Shown here: positions 1 to 12,472 of the stretch, in pieces
How positions within the stretch are numbered: position 1 is the stretch's first letter
Layout of the letters: each line of letters starts with the position of its first letter
The notes under the pieces: generated by a model
Databases searched by the model: none
What the model was told of the DNA's origin: nothing
The model's input: the letters and a program-made list of their open reading frames with translations, nothing else
Assembly (NCBI RefSeq): GCF_900172325.1
Contig: NZ_FWFR01000001.1
Location: 1-64,000 of the forward strand
DNA from: Oceanibacterium hippocampi
GTDB lineage: Bacteria > Pseudomonadota > Alphaproteobacteria > Sneathiellales > Sneathiellaceae
DNA: 64,000 nucleotides
Reading direction: 5' to 3'
Made by a program: the position numbers and the translations under genes

Positions 1-353
1 AAAGAGCGCCTCTCCAGAACCGCCTCAGCGGCCCCGCCTCGCCGCAACCCGCCAGCCCCGAAAGACCACCGCGTCGCTGCGAGGCCCGGCTTATACGAAC
101 CCTGCCAAACCCTGTCAACAGGCTTTCGAAACATCCCTGTCACATTTGACAAGACGCATTTGCCCATCCCCCCCGGCGCCCGAAAAATGTCACGGCCCGA
201 GGCGGCCAAATACCTTGTATTTCCGGCAAAATTCTTGACAAGAGGAGGGTGTGGCCGCATCGTTCAGCGCGGTCAATCCATGGTTAACAAGTTTCTGCCA
301 GACTGGCCCTCCAACGCCACCCTCCGACGCAACCGACAAGCAAGAAGCACCGC
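1..353. other. Non-coding stretch upstream of the M23 peptidase gene
   Basis: No convincing gene is seen here. The sequence is moderately less GC-rich than the genes and has two TTGACA hexamers, at 146-151 and 235-240. Only the second is placed to drive the downstream gene, and its partner at about 258-263 is a poor -10 match. A short imperfect inverted repeat (CCTGT..ACAGG) lies near 110-121. The stretch is probably the leader and promoter region of the gene starting at 354. Confidence 0.5.
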
Positions 354-1853
354 GTGACGAAAAAGCGTACGAGCCGATTCAAGGGCGCCGAGCGTCGGGG
401 AATCATCAGCCCGGCCACGGTCGCCCTGAGCGGCGTGATCTGTGGCGCTGTCCTGGCCCTCGCCGGCCTCGCGCTGACCGATGGCGGGACTTTCGACATG
501 CCGCGCGCGAGCGGCTATGACGAGCGCCTGGAACCGACGCCACCCGTTCTTGAGAGCCGGGCCAACCGTTTCCTGACGGCCGAGGCGGCACCACTCGAGT
601 CGCCGATCGAGGTGGCACTGGCGCCAACCGGCAAGGCCGGCAACGACGATGACATCCTCGGACCTGTCCTTCCGGGCGACGGCCCGGCGCAGGATCCGGA
701 GGAGGTCGAGGCCGATCCCGACAGCGCCCTCGTCAAGGCGGTGGCAGTGGCCAAGGGCGACACGCTCGCCAAGCTTCTCGCCCGGGCCGGAACAGACAGC
801 CGCGATGCCCATCAGGCAATCACCGCGCTCTCCGAGGTCTTCGACCCGCGCCGCCTGCGCATCGGCCAGGAGATTCGCCTCGAGTTCTCGCCGCTCGGCG
901 AGGGCGCGGAAGGCGAACTGCGGCTCAGCCGCGTGTCGCTCATGGACAGTGTCGAGCACGAAGTCTCGGCAACCCGCCGGGACGACGCCTTCACGCCGGA
1001 AGAGAATCATCTGGAACTCGAGCGCAGCCTGGTCCGCAGCGATGGCGTCATCAACAGTTCGCTGTTCCTCGCCGCCCGCGATGCCGGCCTGCCGCCAGAG
1101 ATCGTGATCGAGATGATCCGGATCTTCTCCTTCGACGTCGACTTCCAGCGCGAGGTGCAGCCGGGCGACCGCTTCAGCGTCTATTACGAGAGCTTCCGGA
1201 ATGACGCCGGCGAGACCGTCAAGTACGGCAACATCCTGCTCGCCGGGATGACCCTCTCGGGCGAGCAGCTGACCTTCTATCGCTTCACCCCCGACGACGA
1301 CGGCGTTACCGACTATTTCACCGCGACCGGGCAGAGCGTGAAGAAGACCCTGATGCGGACCCCGATCGACGGCGCCCGCCTGTCGTCCGGCTTCGGCAAG
1401 CGCCGTCATCCGATCCTCGGCTACACGAAGATGCACCGGGGCGTCGATTTCGCCGCGCCGTCGGGAACGCCGATCATGGCCGCCGGCGATGGCGTCGTCG
1501 AATTCGCCGGCCGTCACGGCGGCTACGGCAACTACGTGCGGATTCGCCACAACGGCACCTACAAGACCGCCTATGCCCACATGCGCCGTTTCGGCAAGGG
1601 CGTCCGCGCCGGCACGCGGGTCCGCCAGGGCCAGATCATCGGCTATGTCGGCACCACCGGCCGCTCGACCGGTCCGCATCTCCACTACGAGGTCCTGAAG
1701 GGCGATCATCAGGTCAACCCGCTGGCCATCAAGCTGCCGACCGGTCGCAAGCTCAGCGGTTCCATGCTCGCCCGCTTCGCCAAGGAACGCGATTCGCTGG
1801 AAACGCGCTTCGCCGCGGCCCCGGTGGTCAACCGGCAGGCCAGCGCCGACTGA
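354..1853 (+). CDS. M23 family metallopeptidase (MepM-like murein endopeptidase)
   Basis: This 499-residue protein is predicted to cleave peptidoglycan cross-links in the periplasm. A basic N-terminus is followed by one hydrophobic segment (about residues 23-42), so it is likely anchored in the inner membrane. Residues about 125-172 resemble a LysM/OapA-type wall-binding segment (KGDTLAKLL...IGQEI). The C-terminal M23 domain keeps the zinc residues: HRGVD (H361, D365) and HLHYE (H442, H444). All expected ligands are present, so it should be active. The start is GTG at 354; no upstream in-frame ATG fits better. It converges on clpB across a strong hairpin. Which cross-link it cuts cannot be read from the sequence. 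Confidence 0.93.
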   Translation: MTKKRTSRFKGAERRGIISPATVALSGVICGAVLALAGLALTDGGTFDMPRASGYDERLEPTPPVLESRANRFLTAEAAPLESPIEVALAPTGKAGNDDDILGPVLPGDGPAQDPEEVEADPDSALVKAVAVAKGDTLAKLLARAGTDSRDAHQAITALSEVFDPRRLRIGQEIRLEFSPLGEGAEGELRLSRVSLMDSVEHEVSATRRDDAFTPEENHLELERSLVRSDGVINSSLFLAARDAGLPPEIVIEMIRIFSFDVDFQREVQPGDRFSVYYESFRNDAGETVKYGNILLAGMTLSGEQLTFYRFTPDDDGVTDYFTATGQSVKKTLMRTPIDGARLSSGFGKRRHPILGYTKMHRGVDFAAPSGTPIMAAGDGVVEFAGRHGGYGNYVRIRHNGTYKTAYAHMRRFGKGVRAGTRVRQGQIIGYVGTTGRSTGPHLHYEVLKGDHQVNPLAIKLPTGRKLSGSMLARFAKERDSLETRFAAAPVVNRQASAD

Positions 1854-1882
1854 ACGTCGGCGAGCACCGTCCCGAAACGCAG

Positions 1883-1913
1883 AAACGGCGCCACATGGCG
1901 CCGTTTCGCTTTT
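1883..1913. terminator. Hairpin terminator between convergent M23 peptidase and clpB
   Basis: A perfect 10-bp stem (AAACGGCGCC / GGCGCCGTTT, loop ACAT) is followed by CGCTTTT on the + strand. The other strand also leaves the stem into a T-containing run, so it may stop both convergent genes. Confidence 0.8.
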
Positions 1914-1934
1914 CAGCAAGCCCGGTCGATCCGC

Positions 1935-4529
<2,595 letters not shown>

Positions 4530-4643
4530 GCTCGTCTCCGACACATAGAAGACCGACCCCCAGGACTGGCACTCCGGCTGCGATTCCGTACGTGGGCAAT
4601 CGGCCGGAGCCCGTCGGTCGACAATATCATTGGGACATTCGAT

Positions 4644-4672
4644 ATATTGGAACCGAAGCGGATGCCCGCAAG
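4644..4672 (-). promoter_or_regulatory. Candidate RpoH (sigma-32) promoter of clpB
   Basis: Read on the minus strand, CTTG (4672-4669) is followed after 18 bases by CCAATAT (4650-4644). This is close to the alphaproteobacterial RpoH pattern CTTG-N17/18-CYTATNT, with one mismatch in the -10 part. It lies about 115-140 bases ahead of the clpB start, and clpB is a classic heat-shock gene. The match was made by eye. Confidence 0.5.
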
Positions 4673-4735
4673 GTTCCGCTTCCCCGCGCGGGAGGCAATT
4701 GCATTCGCCCGCGGCAACCGCGACAATCCCGCCCC

Positions 4736-5494
4736 ATGAACAAGATCGAGGACTTGTATCGCTATCCGGTCAAGGGGCTCAGCGCCGAGGCGCTGGAGCA
4801 GGTGAGCGTGGCGCCGGGGGACGGCATTCCCGGCGATCGGCGCTACGCGATCGCCCACGGCACGACGGAATTCGATCCGGAGGCGCCGGAGCCGTTGCCG
4901 AAAACCCGGTTTCTGATGCTGATGCGGAACGAGCGGCTGGCGGCGCTGAAAACCCGGCTCGATCCGGAGAGCGGTGAACTGGTCATCGAACGCGACGGCA
5001 GGCCGGTCAGTCGGGGCGTGCTGTCTACTCCGCTCGGGCGCAGCCTGGTCGAGCAGTTTTTTGCCGCCTACCTGGGCGAGGAGGCGCGCGGCGCACCGAA
5101 GATTGTCAGCGCCGAGGGCCATCGCTTCGACGACATGGGCGAACCGGTTGTGTCGCTCATCAACCTGAGGACCGTCGGCGATATCCAGCGGGTCGCGAAG
5201 ACGACGGTCGACCCGCTGCGCTTTCGCGGCAACATCCACTTTTCAGGCGAGGCGCCGTGGTGCGAGTTCGACTGGATCGACCGCGAGGTCCGGATCGGCG
5301 ACGCGACGCTCCGGATCTTCGCGCGCATCACCCGCTGTGCTGCCACCGAGGTGAACCCGACAACCGCGGCGCGCGATCTGCAGCTTCTGCGGGCGCTCAG
5401 AGGCGGCTACGGCCATGTCGATTGCGGCGTTTACGCCCATGTCATCGCGGCCGGCCGGATCAGCCGCGGCGATACGATCCAGCCACTGACCTGA
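4736..5494 (+). CDS. MOSC domain-containing protein
   Basis: This 252-residue protein belongs to the MOSC (molybdenum cofactor sulfurase C-terminal) superfamily, whose members carry sulfur or bind molybdopterin cofactors through a conserved cysteine. An N-terminal MOSC beta-barrel-like part ([15 protein letters not shown]) is followed by a C-terminal MOSC domain with the family signature RCAATEVNP, where the cysteine is the expected sulfur acceptor. The ATG at 4736 opens the homologous part; sequence upstream in this frame has no domain similarity and no clear Shine-Dalgarno is visible. It is divergent from clpB and convergent with the DUF4167 gene. Substrate unknown; a detoxifying N-hydroxylate reductase partner is one known role in the superfamily. 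Confidence 0.85.
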   Translation: MNKIEDLYRYPVKGLSAEALEQVSVAPGDGIPGDRRYAIAHGTTEFDPEAPEPLPKTRFLMLMRNERLAALKTRLDPESGELVIERDGRPVSRGVLSTPLGRSLVEQFFAAYLGEEARGAPKIVSAEGHRFDDMGEPVVSLINLRTVGDIQRVAKTTVDPLRFRGNIHFSGEAPWCEFDWIDREVRIGDATLRIFARITRCAATEVNPTTAARDLQLLRALRGGYGHVDCGVYAHVIAAGRISRGDTIQPLT

Positions 5495-5527
5495 CGCCGA
5501 CCGGGGAGGCCGGCGCCGGGCCCTGAA

Positions 5528-6157
5528 CTAGTCGGCGTCGGCCGTTTCGCCGGGCGTCGCGGCCGGTGCCGCCTGATCGGACTGGGTCTCCGCGCGAGGA
5601 CGCCGGGTCCGGCGGCGCGGACGGGGGGCCGGCGCCGGCTCGTCCGGCGTGCCGCCCTGCGGCTGCGAAGGCCCATCTTGCGGCGGTGCCTTGGACTGTT
5701 GCTGGGGGGCCGCTTCGGCAGCCTGGGGCTGGGGCTGTTGCGGCTGCGACTGTAGCGGCTGGGAATTCTGCTGCCGGTTCTGCTGGCCGCGATCGTTCTG
5801 CTGACCCCGGTCGCCCTGCTGGTTGTTGGCCGAGGACTGCTCGTCGCTGTCGTCGTCCTGATCGTCGGAATTGTCGTTGTGACGCGCCTGGGGGGCCTGC
5901 TGGCCGCCGGCTTGCGCGCTCATGATCCGGTAATAATGCTCGGCGTGCTGGAAGTAATTCTCCGCCCCGACCCTGTCGCCACTGGTCGTGGCATCGCGGG
6001 CGAGCGAGCAGTATTTCTCGTAGATCTGCGCAGCCGTGCCGCGGATCTTGACGTCAGGCCCGTTGCTGTCGAACGCACGGTTCTGACCACCCGGGCGACG
6101 ACCCCCGTTGCCGCTTGGCCGACCGCCGCGCGCACGCCGATTGTTTGTTACTCTCAT
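5528..6157 (-). CDS. DUF4167 domain-containing protein, Gln/Asn-rich tail
   Basis: This 209-residue protein has a basic, Gly/Arg-rich N-terminus followed by the DUF4167 core (about residues 35-80: YEKYCSLARDATTSGDR, then NYFQHAEHYYRIM), a short helical segment typical of Alphaproteobacteria. The rest is low-complexity: repeated Gln/Asn (QQNDRGQQNRQQN) and Pro/Gln stretches, ending in an Arg-rich patch and an acidic tail. The composition suggests a disordered, possibly RNA-binding protein, but no function is established from the sequence. It follows prmC in the same direction after a 251-bp gap, the order commonly seen in Alphaproteobacteria. Confidence 0.9.
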   Translation of the reverse strand: MRVTNNRRARGGRPSGNGGRRPGGQNRAFDSNGPDVKIRGTAAQIYEKYCSLARDATTSGDRVGAENYFQHAEHYYRIMSAQAGGQQAPQARHNDNSDDQDDDSDEQSSANNQQGDRGQQNDRGQQNRQQNSQPLQSQPQQPQPQAAEAAPQQQSKAPPQDGPSQPQGGTPDEPAPAPRPRRRTRRPRAETQSDQAAPAATPGETADAD

Positions 6158-6408
6158 TCCGCTATGGACCCACTGTCTTCAGCTGGTTCAAATTGTTCGG
6201 TCAGGACGCCCGCAAGTTGCTGGCCAATTTCACCGGACGCAAACCGCGCCGGTCGGAAACGGCTGAGTGTCGCGGGGACACTTTGCGGACCTGGATCAAC
6301 GTATTTCGCTTGATCGAGCGCGCCACCCGTTCGTCCGGGCTGCCCCGCAGCTCGCGCTCACAAGGAAACCCTAGTCTGCCGCGACCGATTATTCCAATCT
6401 TTTTTTCG

Positions 6409-7266
6409 TCAGCCGCCACTGGGGTCGACCTCGAAAAGCAGGCAACGCTGGCGCCCGGCCAGATCCGCGCGCACCCCGGCGGCACGCAGCCCGGCGGCGG
6501 CGGCGATGCGGGTGACGACCTCCCCCTGTCCGGCCCCGATCTCGAGCGCCAGCAGGCCGCCCGGCGCCAGGTGATCCGGCGTCGCCGGCAGGATCGCGCG
6601 GTAACAGTCCAGGCCGTCCGGGCCGCCATCGAGCGCGACGGACGGCTCGTGCAGGCGGATTTCCGGCTCAAGATCCTCGATCTCCGCGCTGGCAATGTAG
6701 GGCGGATTGGAGACGACGATATCGAAGCGCCCGCCAAGCGGTCCCCACCAGTCGCCGACGGCCATCCGCGCACGATCCGCAAGACCGAGATCCCGGGCAT
6801 TGGCGACCGCGACCGAGGCGGCGGCGCGACTGCGATCGACGCCGATGCCGGTTGCCCGCGGATATTCCCGAAGAAGGGTGAGCAGCAGGCAGCCGGAGCC
6901 GGAACCGAGATCGGCGATCCGCCAATCCTTCGTCCGGTCCGGCCGGGCCGCCAGGACCGCCTCGATCAGCGCCTCGCTGTCCGGGCGCGGATCGAGAACG
7001 GCCGGACCGACGCGGAACTCAAGGCTCCAGAACTCGCGACGGCCGAGCAGGTGGGAGGCAGGCTCCCGCGCCGCGCGCCGCGCGACCAGGGTCTCGAATG
7101 CCGCCGCTTCATCCGCTGACAGTGGACGTTCGGGCGCGCGCAGGATGTCCCCCGGATCGACCATGACATGGCAGAGCAGCAGCCGGGCCTCGGCACGGGC
7201 ACCTTCTATGCCGGCCCCGGCAAGCCGTCCGGCGGCGGCGGTCAGGGCATCGCGCAGGCTGATCAA
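6409..7266 (-). CDS. prmC: Peptide chain release factor N5-glutamine methyltransferase PrmC
   Basis: PrmC methylates the glutamine of the GGQ loop in release factors, which is needed for efficient peptide release. The protein (about 285 residues) has the N-terminal helical PrmC domain, the SAM-binding motif [12 protein letters not shown] and the diagnostic catalytic motif NPPY (VSNPPYIAS). I place the start at a TTG (7266-7264) that overlaps the prfA stop by four bases (TTGA); no ATG lies at a sensible place and the usual N-terminus ([14 protein letters not shown]) begins exactly here. Longer in-frame sequence upstream is only prfA read in another frame. Tight coupling to prfA, its substrate, fits the assignment. 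Confidence 0.95.
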   Translation of the reverse strand: MISLRDALTAAAGRLAGAGIEGARAEARLLLCHVMVDPGDILRAPERPLSADEAAAFETLVARRAAREPASHLLGRREFWSLEFRVGPAVLDPRPDSEALIEAVLAARPDRTKDWRIADLGSGSGCLLLTLLREYPRATGIGVDRSRAAASVAVANARDLGLADRARMAVGDWWGPLGGRFDIVVSNPPYIASAEIEDLEPEIRLHEPSVALDGGPDGLDCYRAILPATPDHLAPGGLLALEIGAGQGEVVTRIAAAAGLRAAGVRADLAGRQRCLLFEVDPSGG

Positions 7267-8357
7267 TGGCGCGGGTCGTCGCGCATTTCCGCGAGCTGCT
7301 CGGCCTGGTCGGCAGCAGTCAGGGCGTCGATCACCTCGTCGAGCGCCTCGCCGGCGATCACCCGGTCGAGCTTGTAGAGGGTCAGGTTGATGCGATGATC
7401 GGTGACCCGGCCCTGCGGAAAGTTGTAGGTGCGAACCCGCTCGGATCGGTCGCCGGATCCGACCTGGCTCTTGCGGGCAGCCGCCCGCTCCCGGTCCGCG
7501 TTTGCCCGTTCCTGCTCGTAAAGCCTGGCGCGCAGAACCTTCAGCGCCTTCGCCCGGTTCTTGTGCTGCGACTTCTCGTCCTGCTGCTGGACGACAATCC
7601 CGGTCGGCAGATGGGTGATGCGGACCGCCGAGTCGGTTGTGTTGACCGACTGGCCTCCGGGTCCGGAAGCGCGGAAGACATCGATCCGGAGATCCTTCTC
7701 GTCGATCGCGATGTCGACCTCCTCGGCTTCCGGCAGCACGGCGACGGTGGCGGCGGAGGTGTGAATGCGGCCGCCGGATTCCGTCGCCGGGACGCGCTGC
7801 ACCCGATGCACGCCGCTTTCGTATTTCAGCCGCGCGAATACGCTCGTGCCCGCAATCGAGAAGATCCCTTCCTTGCATCCGCCGATATCGGTTTCCGAGT
7901 AGGAAAGCGTCTCGACCCGCCAGCCATGGAGATCGGCATAGCGCTGATACATCTGCACGAGATCGGCGGCGAACAGGGCGGCCTCGTCGCCACCGGTGCC
8001 GGCCCGGACCTCCAGAATCGCGTTCTTCTCGTCGGCCGCATCCTTCGGCAGCAGGCGAAGCTGCAACTCCATCTCGAGGCCCGGCAGGCGGTCCCGCAGG
8101 GTCTCGATCTCCGCTGCGGCAAGCGCCCGCATATCGGCGTCGCTGTCGGGATCCGCGGCCATTTCCTCGAGGTCCGCCAGTTCCCGACGGGCCGCGCGAT
8201 AGCTCTCGACCGCCTCCATGACCGGTCGCAATTCGGCATATTCGCGGGAGATCCGGACGAAGGCCTCGCCGTCCAGCTCGCCGAGTTCGCCGGCCATGCT
8301 GGCCTCGAGTTCGCGAAAGCGCGCGGCGATGCGCTGGATTGTGTCGTCGGCGATCAT
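7263..8357 (-). CDS. prfA: Peptide chain release factor 1
   Basis: RF1 ends translation at UAA and UAG codons on the ribosome. The 364-residue protein has the universal GGQ hydrolysis motif (SGPGGQSVN, near residue 235) and the RF1-specific anticodon-mimic tripeptide P-A-T ([10 protein letters not shown]); RF2 would have SPF. Its start is one base after the hisS stop, so hisS, prfA and prmC are probably translated from one message. Confidence 0.98.
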   Translation of the reverse strand: MIADDTIQRIAARFRELEASMAGELGELDGEAFVRISREYAELRPVMEAVESYRAARRELADLEEMAADPDSDADMRALAAAEIETLRDRLPGLEMELQLRLLPKDAADEKNAILEVRAGTGGDEAALFAADLVQMYQRYADLHGWRVETLSYSETDIGGCKEGIFSIAGTSVFARLKYESGVHRVQRVPATESGGRIHTSAATVAVLPEAEEVDIAIDEKDLRIDVFRASGPGGQSVNTTDSAVRITHLPTGIVVQQQDEKSQHKNRAKALKVLRARLYEQERANADRERAAARKSQVGSGDRSERVRTYNFPQGRVTDHRINLTLYKLDRVIAGEALDEVIDALTAADQAEQLAEMRDDPRH

Positions 8358-8358
8358 C

Positions 8359-9603
8359 TCAGGCGGACGCCCTCAGCGCGGCAGCCAGTTCGCCGAGCGG
8401 CACCTGCCGCTGTTCGCCGGAATCGAGGTCGCGAAGGGTCGCGGCCCCGGCGGCTAGTTCGTCATCGCCGACGATCACCGCGGCCCGCGCGTTGACCTTG
8501 TTGGCCCGTTTCATCCGCCGCCCGAGATTGCCCTTGAAGGCAAGCTCGACGACTTCGCCGCCGTCGCGGAGCGCATGGGCAAGCCGGAGGGTTTCGGCCT
8601 CGGCCGCCTCGCCGATCGGGATCAACGCCACCGGGCGCCGTCGGGACGGAGCTCCGTCGGCGAGCATCGCCAGCCGCTCGATACCGCCGGCCCAACCGAT
8701 ACCTGGCGTGGACGGTCCGCCGAGGGTCTCGATCAGGCCGTCGTAACGGCCACCGGCGATCACCGCGCCCTGCGCGCCGAGCGCATCGGTCACGAACTCG
8801 AAGGCGGTGTGGGTATAATAATCGAGACCGCGAACCAGCCGCTCGTTATGCGCAAAGGGAATGCCGAGCGCATCAAGGCCGCGCCGGACCTCGGCAAAGA
8901 AATCCCGCGAATGGTCGTTCAGATAATCGGCGAAGCGCGGCGCTTCCTCGACCACGACCCGGTCGCCACGATCCTTCGAATCGAGAATCCGCAGCGGGTT
9001 GCGCTCGAGCCGGGCAAGGCTGTCCTCGGAAAGCTCGCCCTTGCGGGCCGAGAAATAGGTGACCAGCGCCGCCCGGTAGGCGGTCCGGCTTTCCCGGTCG
9101 CCCAGGGTATTGAGCTGCAGCACGCATTTGTCGGCGACATCGAGGGCGCGCAGGATATCCCAGCCGAGCGCCACGACCTCGATATCGGCCTGCGGCTCGG
9201 CGGCGCCGATGATTTCCACATCGATCTGGTGGAACTGCCGCTGGCGGCCTTTCTGCGGTCGCTCGTAACGGAACATCGGACCGTGGGCGAAGACCCGGAA
9301 CGGGACATTCTGCATCAGCCCGTTCGAGATGAAGGCCCGGCAGATTCCGGCGGTATATTCCGGGCGCAGCGTCAGCCCCTCGCCGCCGCGATCCTCGAAA
9401 CTGTACATTTCCTTGGAGACGACGTCCGAGGTCTCGCCCATCGACCGGGCGAAGATCTCGGTGAACTCGAAGATCGGCGTCGCGACCTCCTCGTGCCCGT
9501 AGCGCTCGGCGATGGCGCGCGCGGTATCGACCACGTGGCGATGCCGTCGGTGATCGTCGGGCAACAGGTCGTGGGTGCCGCGTACGGGCTGCGGTGCGGG
9601 CAA
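8359..9603 (-). CDS. hisS: Histidine--tRNA ligase
   Basis: This class II synthetase charges tRNA-His. The 414-residue length is normal. It opens with [12 protein letters not shown], carries the motif-2 region [14 protein letters not shown] and the histidine-specific signatures [13 protein letters not shown] and [13 protein letters not shown], and ends with the anticodon-binding domain. It sits between ispG and prfA in one leftward unit; the gap to ispG is 58 bases. Confidence 0.98.
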   Translation of the reverse strand: MPAPQPVRGTHDLLPDDHRRHRHVVDTARAIAERYGHEEVATPIFEFTEIFARSMGETSDVVSKEMYSFEDRGGEGLTLRPEYTAGICRAFISNGLMQNVPFRVFAHGPMFRYERPQKGRQRQFHQIDVEIIGAAEPQADIEVVALGWDILRALDVADKCVLQLNTLGDRESRTAYRAALVTYFSARKGELSEDSLARLERNPLRILDSKDRGDRVVVEEAPRFADYLNDHSRDFFAEVRRGLDALGIPFAHNERLVRGLDYYTHTAFEFVTDALGAQGAVIAGGRYDGLIETLGGPSTPGIGWAGGIERLAMLADGAPSRRRPVALIPIGEAAEAETLRLAHALRDGGEVVELAFKGNLGRRMKRANKVNARAAVIVGDDELAAGAATLRDLDSGEQRQVPLGELAAALRASA

Positions 9604-9661
9604 CGTTCTTCTCCGTCAGGGCGCCGGCGCGACCGGCAGCCGCAGGCTCGACGGACGCTGT

Positions 9662-10807
9662 TCAGGCGGCCCGATGGTCGTCTGCCAGTTCCGCGCCTTC
9701 GGCCTCGGCCGCTTGGGCTTCTATTTCGGCGGCCTTCTTTTCGACCAAAGCGACGATATGGTCAACAAGCTCCTCATCGCCGATCCGATGATCGGTGACG
9801 CCGTTCAGGTAAACCTGGTGCGTTCCCTTGCCGCCGCCGGTCAGGCCGATATCGGTCTCGCGCGCCTCGCCGGGGCCGTTCACCACGCAGCCGATGATCG
9901 ACAGGGTGAGCGGCGTGGAGATGTGCGAGAGACGCTCTTCCAGGGTCTCGACCGTGCGGATGACCGGGAAAGCCTGGCGCGCACAGGACGGACAGGAGAT
10001 CACCGTAACCCCGCGCCGGCGGAGTCCGAGGCTCTTCAGGATCTCGTAGCCGGCCGTGACCTCTTCTTCCGGCTCGGCCGACAGCGAGACGCGGATCGTG
10101 TCGCCGATCCCCGACCACAAGAGCATGCCCATGCCGATCGAGGACTTGATGGTCCCGGCGCGAAGTCCGCCCGCCTCGGTTATCCCGAGATGGAGCGGGT
10201 AGTCGCAGGCCTCCGCCAGCCCCTGGTAGGCGGCGACGGCAAGAAAGACATCGGACGCCTTGACGCTGATCTTGAACTCGCGGAAGTCGTTGTCCTCGAG
10301 GATGCGTGCGTGATTGAGCGCGCTTTCGACCATCGCCTCCGGGCAGGGTTCGCCATAGCGTTCCAGCAATTCGCGCTCGAGGCTGCCTGCATTTACCCCG
10401 ATCCGCATCGAGCAACCGTGATCCTTCGCCGCCTGGACGACCTCGCGAACCCGCTGTGCCGAGCCGATATTGCCCGGATTGATGCGGAGACAGGCGGCAC
10501 CCGCCTCGGCCGCCTCGATGGCGCGGCGATAGTGAAAATGGATATCGGCGACGATCGGCACCCGGGCCGCGGAAACGATCTGCTTCAAAGCCGCGGTCGA
10601 TTCCTGATCGGGGCATGAAACGCGGACGATGTCGGCGCCCGCCGCTTCGAGCCGGCGAATCTGGTCGATGGTGGCGGTCGCATCCGCGGTGACCGTGTTG
10701 GTCATCGACTGCACGGTGATCGGCGCGTCGCCGCCCACCGGAACGTTACCGACATGGATCATGCGGCTCTTGCGGCGCACGATCTGTCGATAGCTGCGAA
10801 TGGTCAT
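9662..10807 (-). CDS. ispG: 4-hydroxy-3-methylbut-2-enyl diphosphate synthase IspG
   Basis: IspG carries out the penultimate step of the MEP isoprenoid pathway, turning MEcPP into HMBPP with a [4Fe-4S] cluster. The 381-residue protein starts with the TIM-barrel half ([15 protein letters not shown]) and ends with the cluster domain, where CPSC and the later [10 protein letters not shown] supply the three cysteines and the conserved glutamate. It is the usual bacterial two-domain form. The MEP route implies the host does not rely on mevalonate for isoprenoids, such as the ubiquinone side chain. Confidence 0.98.
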   Translation of the reverse strand: MTIRSYRQIVRRKSRMIHVGNVPVGGDAPITVQSMTNTVTADATATIDQIRRLEAAGADIVRVSCPDQESTAALKQIVSAARVPIVADIHFHYRRAIEAAEAGAACLRINPGNIGSAQRVREVVQAAKDHGCSMRIGVNAGSLERELLERYGEPCPEAMVESALNHARILEDNDFREFKISVKASDVFLAVAAYQGLAEACDYPLHLGITEAGGLRAGTIKSSIGMGMLLWSGIGDTIRVSLSAEPEEEVTAGYEILKSLGLRRRGVTVISCPSCARQAFPVIRTVETLEERLSHISTPLTLSIIGCVVNGPGEARETDIGLTGGGKGTHQVYLNGVTDHRIGDEELVDHIVALVEKKAAEIEAQAAEAEGAELADDHRAA

Positions 10808-10916
10808 CGGGAGAAACCTGCTTCAAGAGGAACGCCGCCAGGCGACCGACGGCGCGCTTACCGGCGGTAACATGACCGCCGAACGAGGCCAGATCAAGGG
10901 CCGTTCCCAGTCGAGA

Positions 10917-12290
10917 TCAGCTGTCGGCGGGATACCGCGCAAGCAGCGCCGACGCCGCCAGGGGCACGTTGCGAAGCGTACCGCCCGCAGGCCCCAGCGG
11001 CGGCAGCACCCTGCCGTCGACGCGCACTTCGAGCGCCCCGGCATTGCTTGCCATCAGCGACAGATCGTCACGGTTCGGCACCAGATAGCTTTCACCGGCC
11101 TTGAGCAGCCGGTCGACGACCTCCTCGGCATTGGCACCCTGGATCTTCACCCAGATCGTCTGCCGGGCGCGCAGCACCACGCGCACATCCGCATGGGCGT
11201 CGCCGTAGGTCCCGGGCAACGTGCGTTCCGCACCACCGGCGCCATTGGCGGCAACGACCGGCGGCGGCGGGACCAGTTCCTCTGTCTCTTCAGCCTGCGG
11301 CAGGCTGTCCGCGTCGCTCCCCTCGATCACGCTCGGCGGCGGTGCCACCTCGTCGTCCGCATCCCCCGCCGAGGACGCCGTCGATGCGGGTTCGGACGGA
11401 GCGGCGGGCGGTGTTGACGGCAGTGTGGTCGAGGGTGGGGCCAGCGCGGCCAGCGCGCGCGACGGATCCGGCGCCTCCGCCCGCTCGACGGGCGTTTCGC
11501 CGCGCGTCAGCGGCGCTTCCGGAATCGCCGCCATCGCCGGCGAAACGGTATTCGAGCGCCCGTTCGGCGGGAGCTTCTGCGCGGTCGCCGCCATGTCCCT
11601 CCCCGTTGTCCCCGCCTCGTCCGTGGCGGCCGTGTCCGTGGTCGCGGTGGATGATGGTGCGGGACGCGGCTCGGCAACGGCATCGCTTGGGGTCGATTCT
11701 TCTGCCGGCGGGTTCTCGGCGATCCGTGCCAGGTGTCCCGGCACGTCGTCGACCGATGGCAGCAGCGCGACATTGTTCTGGCTGAGCATGTACCAGCCAC
11801 CGAACACGGCGATCGCGGCGACCAGGGATATCCGGACGAGCCAGCCGGCCGGACTCCAGTTGTCCGAGCTCGGTTCCGGGAAATTCAGGCTTGGCGCCGT
11901 GCCCTCGCCGCCGGTTTCCTGCTTGAAGAAGGCAACGACCTGCTCGGCGTCGAGATCAAGGAAGCGGGCATAGGCACGCAGGAAGCCGATGACGTAGATC
12001 CGTCCAGGCAGGGCGTCGTAACGCCCCTCCTCGAGGGCCTCGAGTTGCGAGATGCGGATCCGCAGCCGCTGGGCGACATCGGCAAGCGATATCCCCTCGC
12101 GCTCGCGCACGGCGCGCAGCTGTGCGCCGACCCCGTCAAAATGCGGGCCTTCCATGTCGGGATCCGGTCCGCCGTCGAAGTTCAACTCCGATACGGCGCG
12201 GAGCGACGGCTCGACCCGGCGATCGACAGCCTTTCGGCCGCGGCCTCCCGTGTCGTGTCCCCGCTTTCCGGAATGCGCCTGTCCTGCCAT
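10917..12290 (-). CDS. RodZ-like HTH / DUF4115 membrane protein
   Basis: This is a bitopic inner-membrane protein of about 457 residues. A cytoplasmic Cro/RodZ-type helix-turn-helix (LRAVREREGISLADVAQRL and IRISQLEALEEGRYDALPG) is followed by one hydrophobic segment (WLVRISLVAAIAVFGGWYML), a long Pro/Ala/Ser/Thr-rich periplasmic linker and a C-terminal DUF4115 beta domain (VVLRARQTIWVKIQ...YLVPNRDDLSLMASNAGAL). This is the layout of RodZ, which links MreB to the envelope, and in Alphaproteobacteria it is often encoded just ahead of ispG. The ATG at 12290 is preferred over a TTG ten codons earlier. Whether it acts in cell shape here cannot be read from the sequence. Confidence 0.88.
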   Translation of the reverse strand: MAGQAHSGKRGHDTGGRGRKAVDRRVEPSLRAVSELNFDGGPDPDMEGPHFDGVGAQLRAVREREGISLADVAQRLRIRISQLEALEEGRYDALPGRIYVIGFLRAYARFLDLDAEQVVAFFKQETGGEGTAPSLNFPEPSSDNWSPAGWLVRISLVAAIAVFGGWYMLSQNNVALLPSVDDVPGHLARIAENPPAEESTPSDAVAEPRPAPSSTATTDTAATDEAGTTGRDMAATAQKLPPNGRSNTVSPAMAAIPEAPLTRGETPVERAEAPDPSRALAALAPPSTTLPSTPPAAPSEPASTASSAGDADDEVAPPPSVIEGSDADSLPQAEETEELVPPPPVVAANGAGGAERTLPGTYGDAHADVRVVLRARQTIWVKIQGANAEEVVDRLLKAGESYLVPNRDDLSLMASNAGALEVRVDGRVLPPLGPAGGTLRNVPLAASALLARYPADS

Positions 12291-12472
12291 TCCATCTGCC
12301 GTGCTATTACAAAGTACCAAACAAAATGCCCGATCGTCGTGTCGGCGACGACCGATTAGTGAATATTCCTGATCCCGAATCTCAGGTTAAACCCAACTCC
12401 CCAACGGACGCAACGTGATGGCGATTGCAAAACACGATCAAATCCGGCCATGCGTCTTCACGGCCCGAGCGG

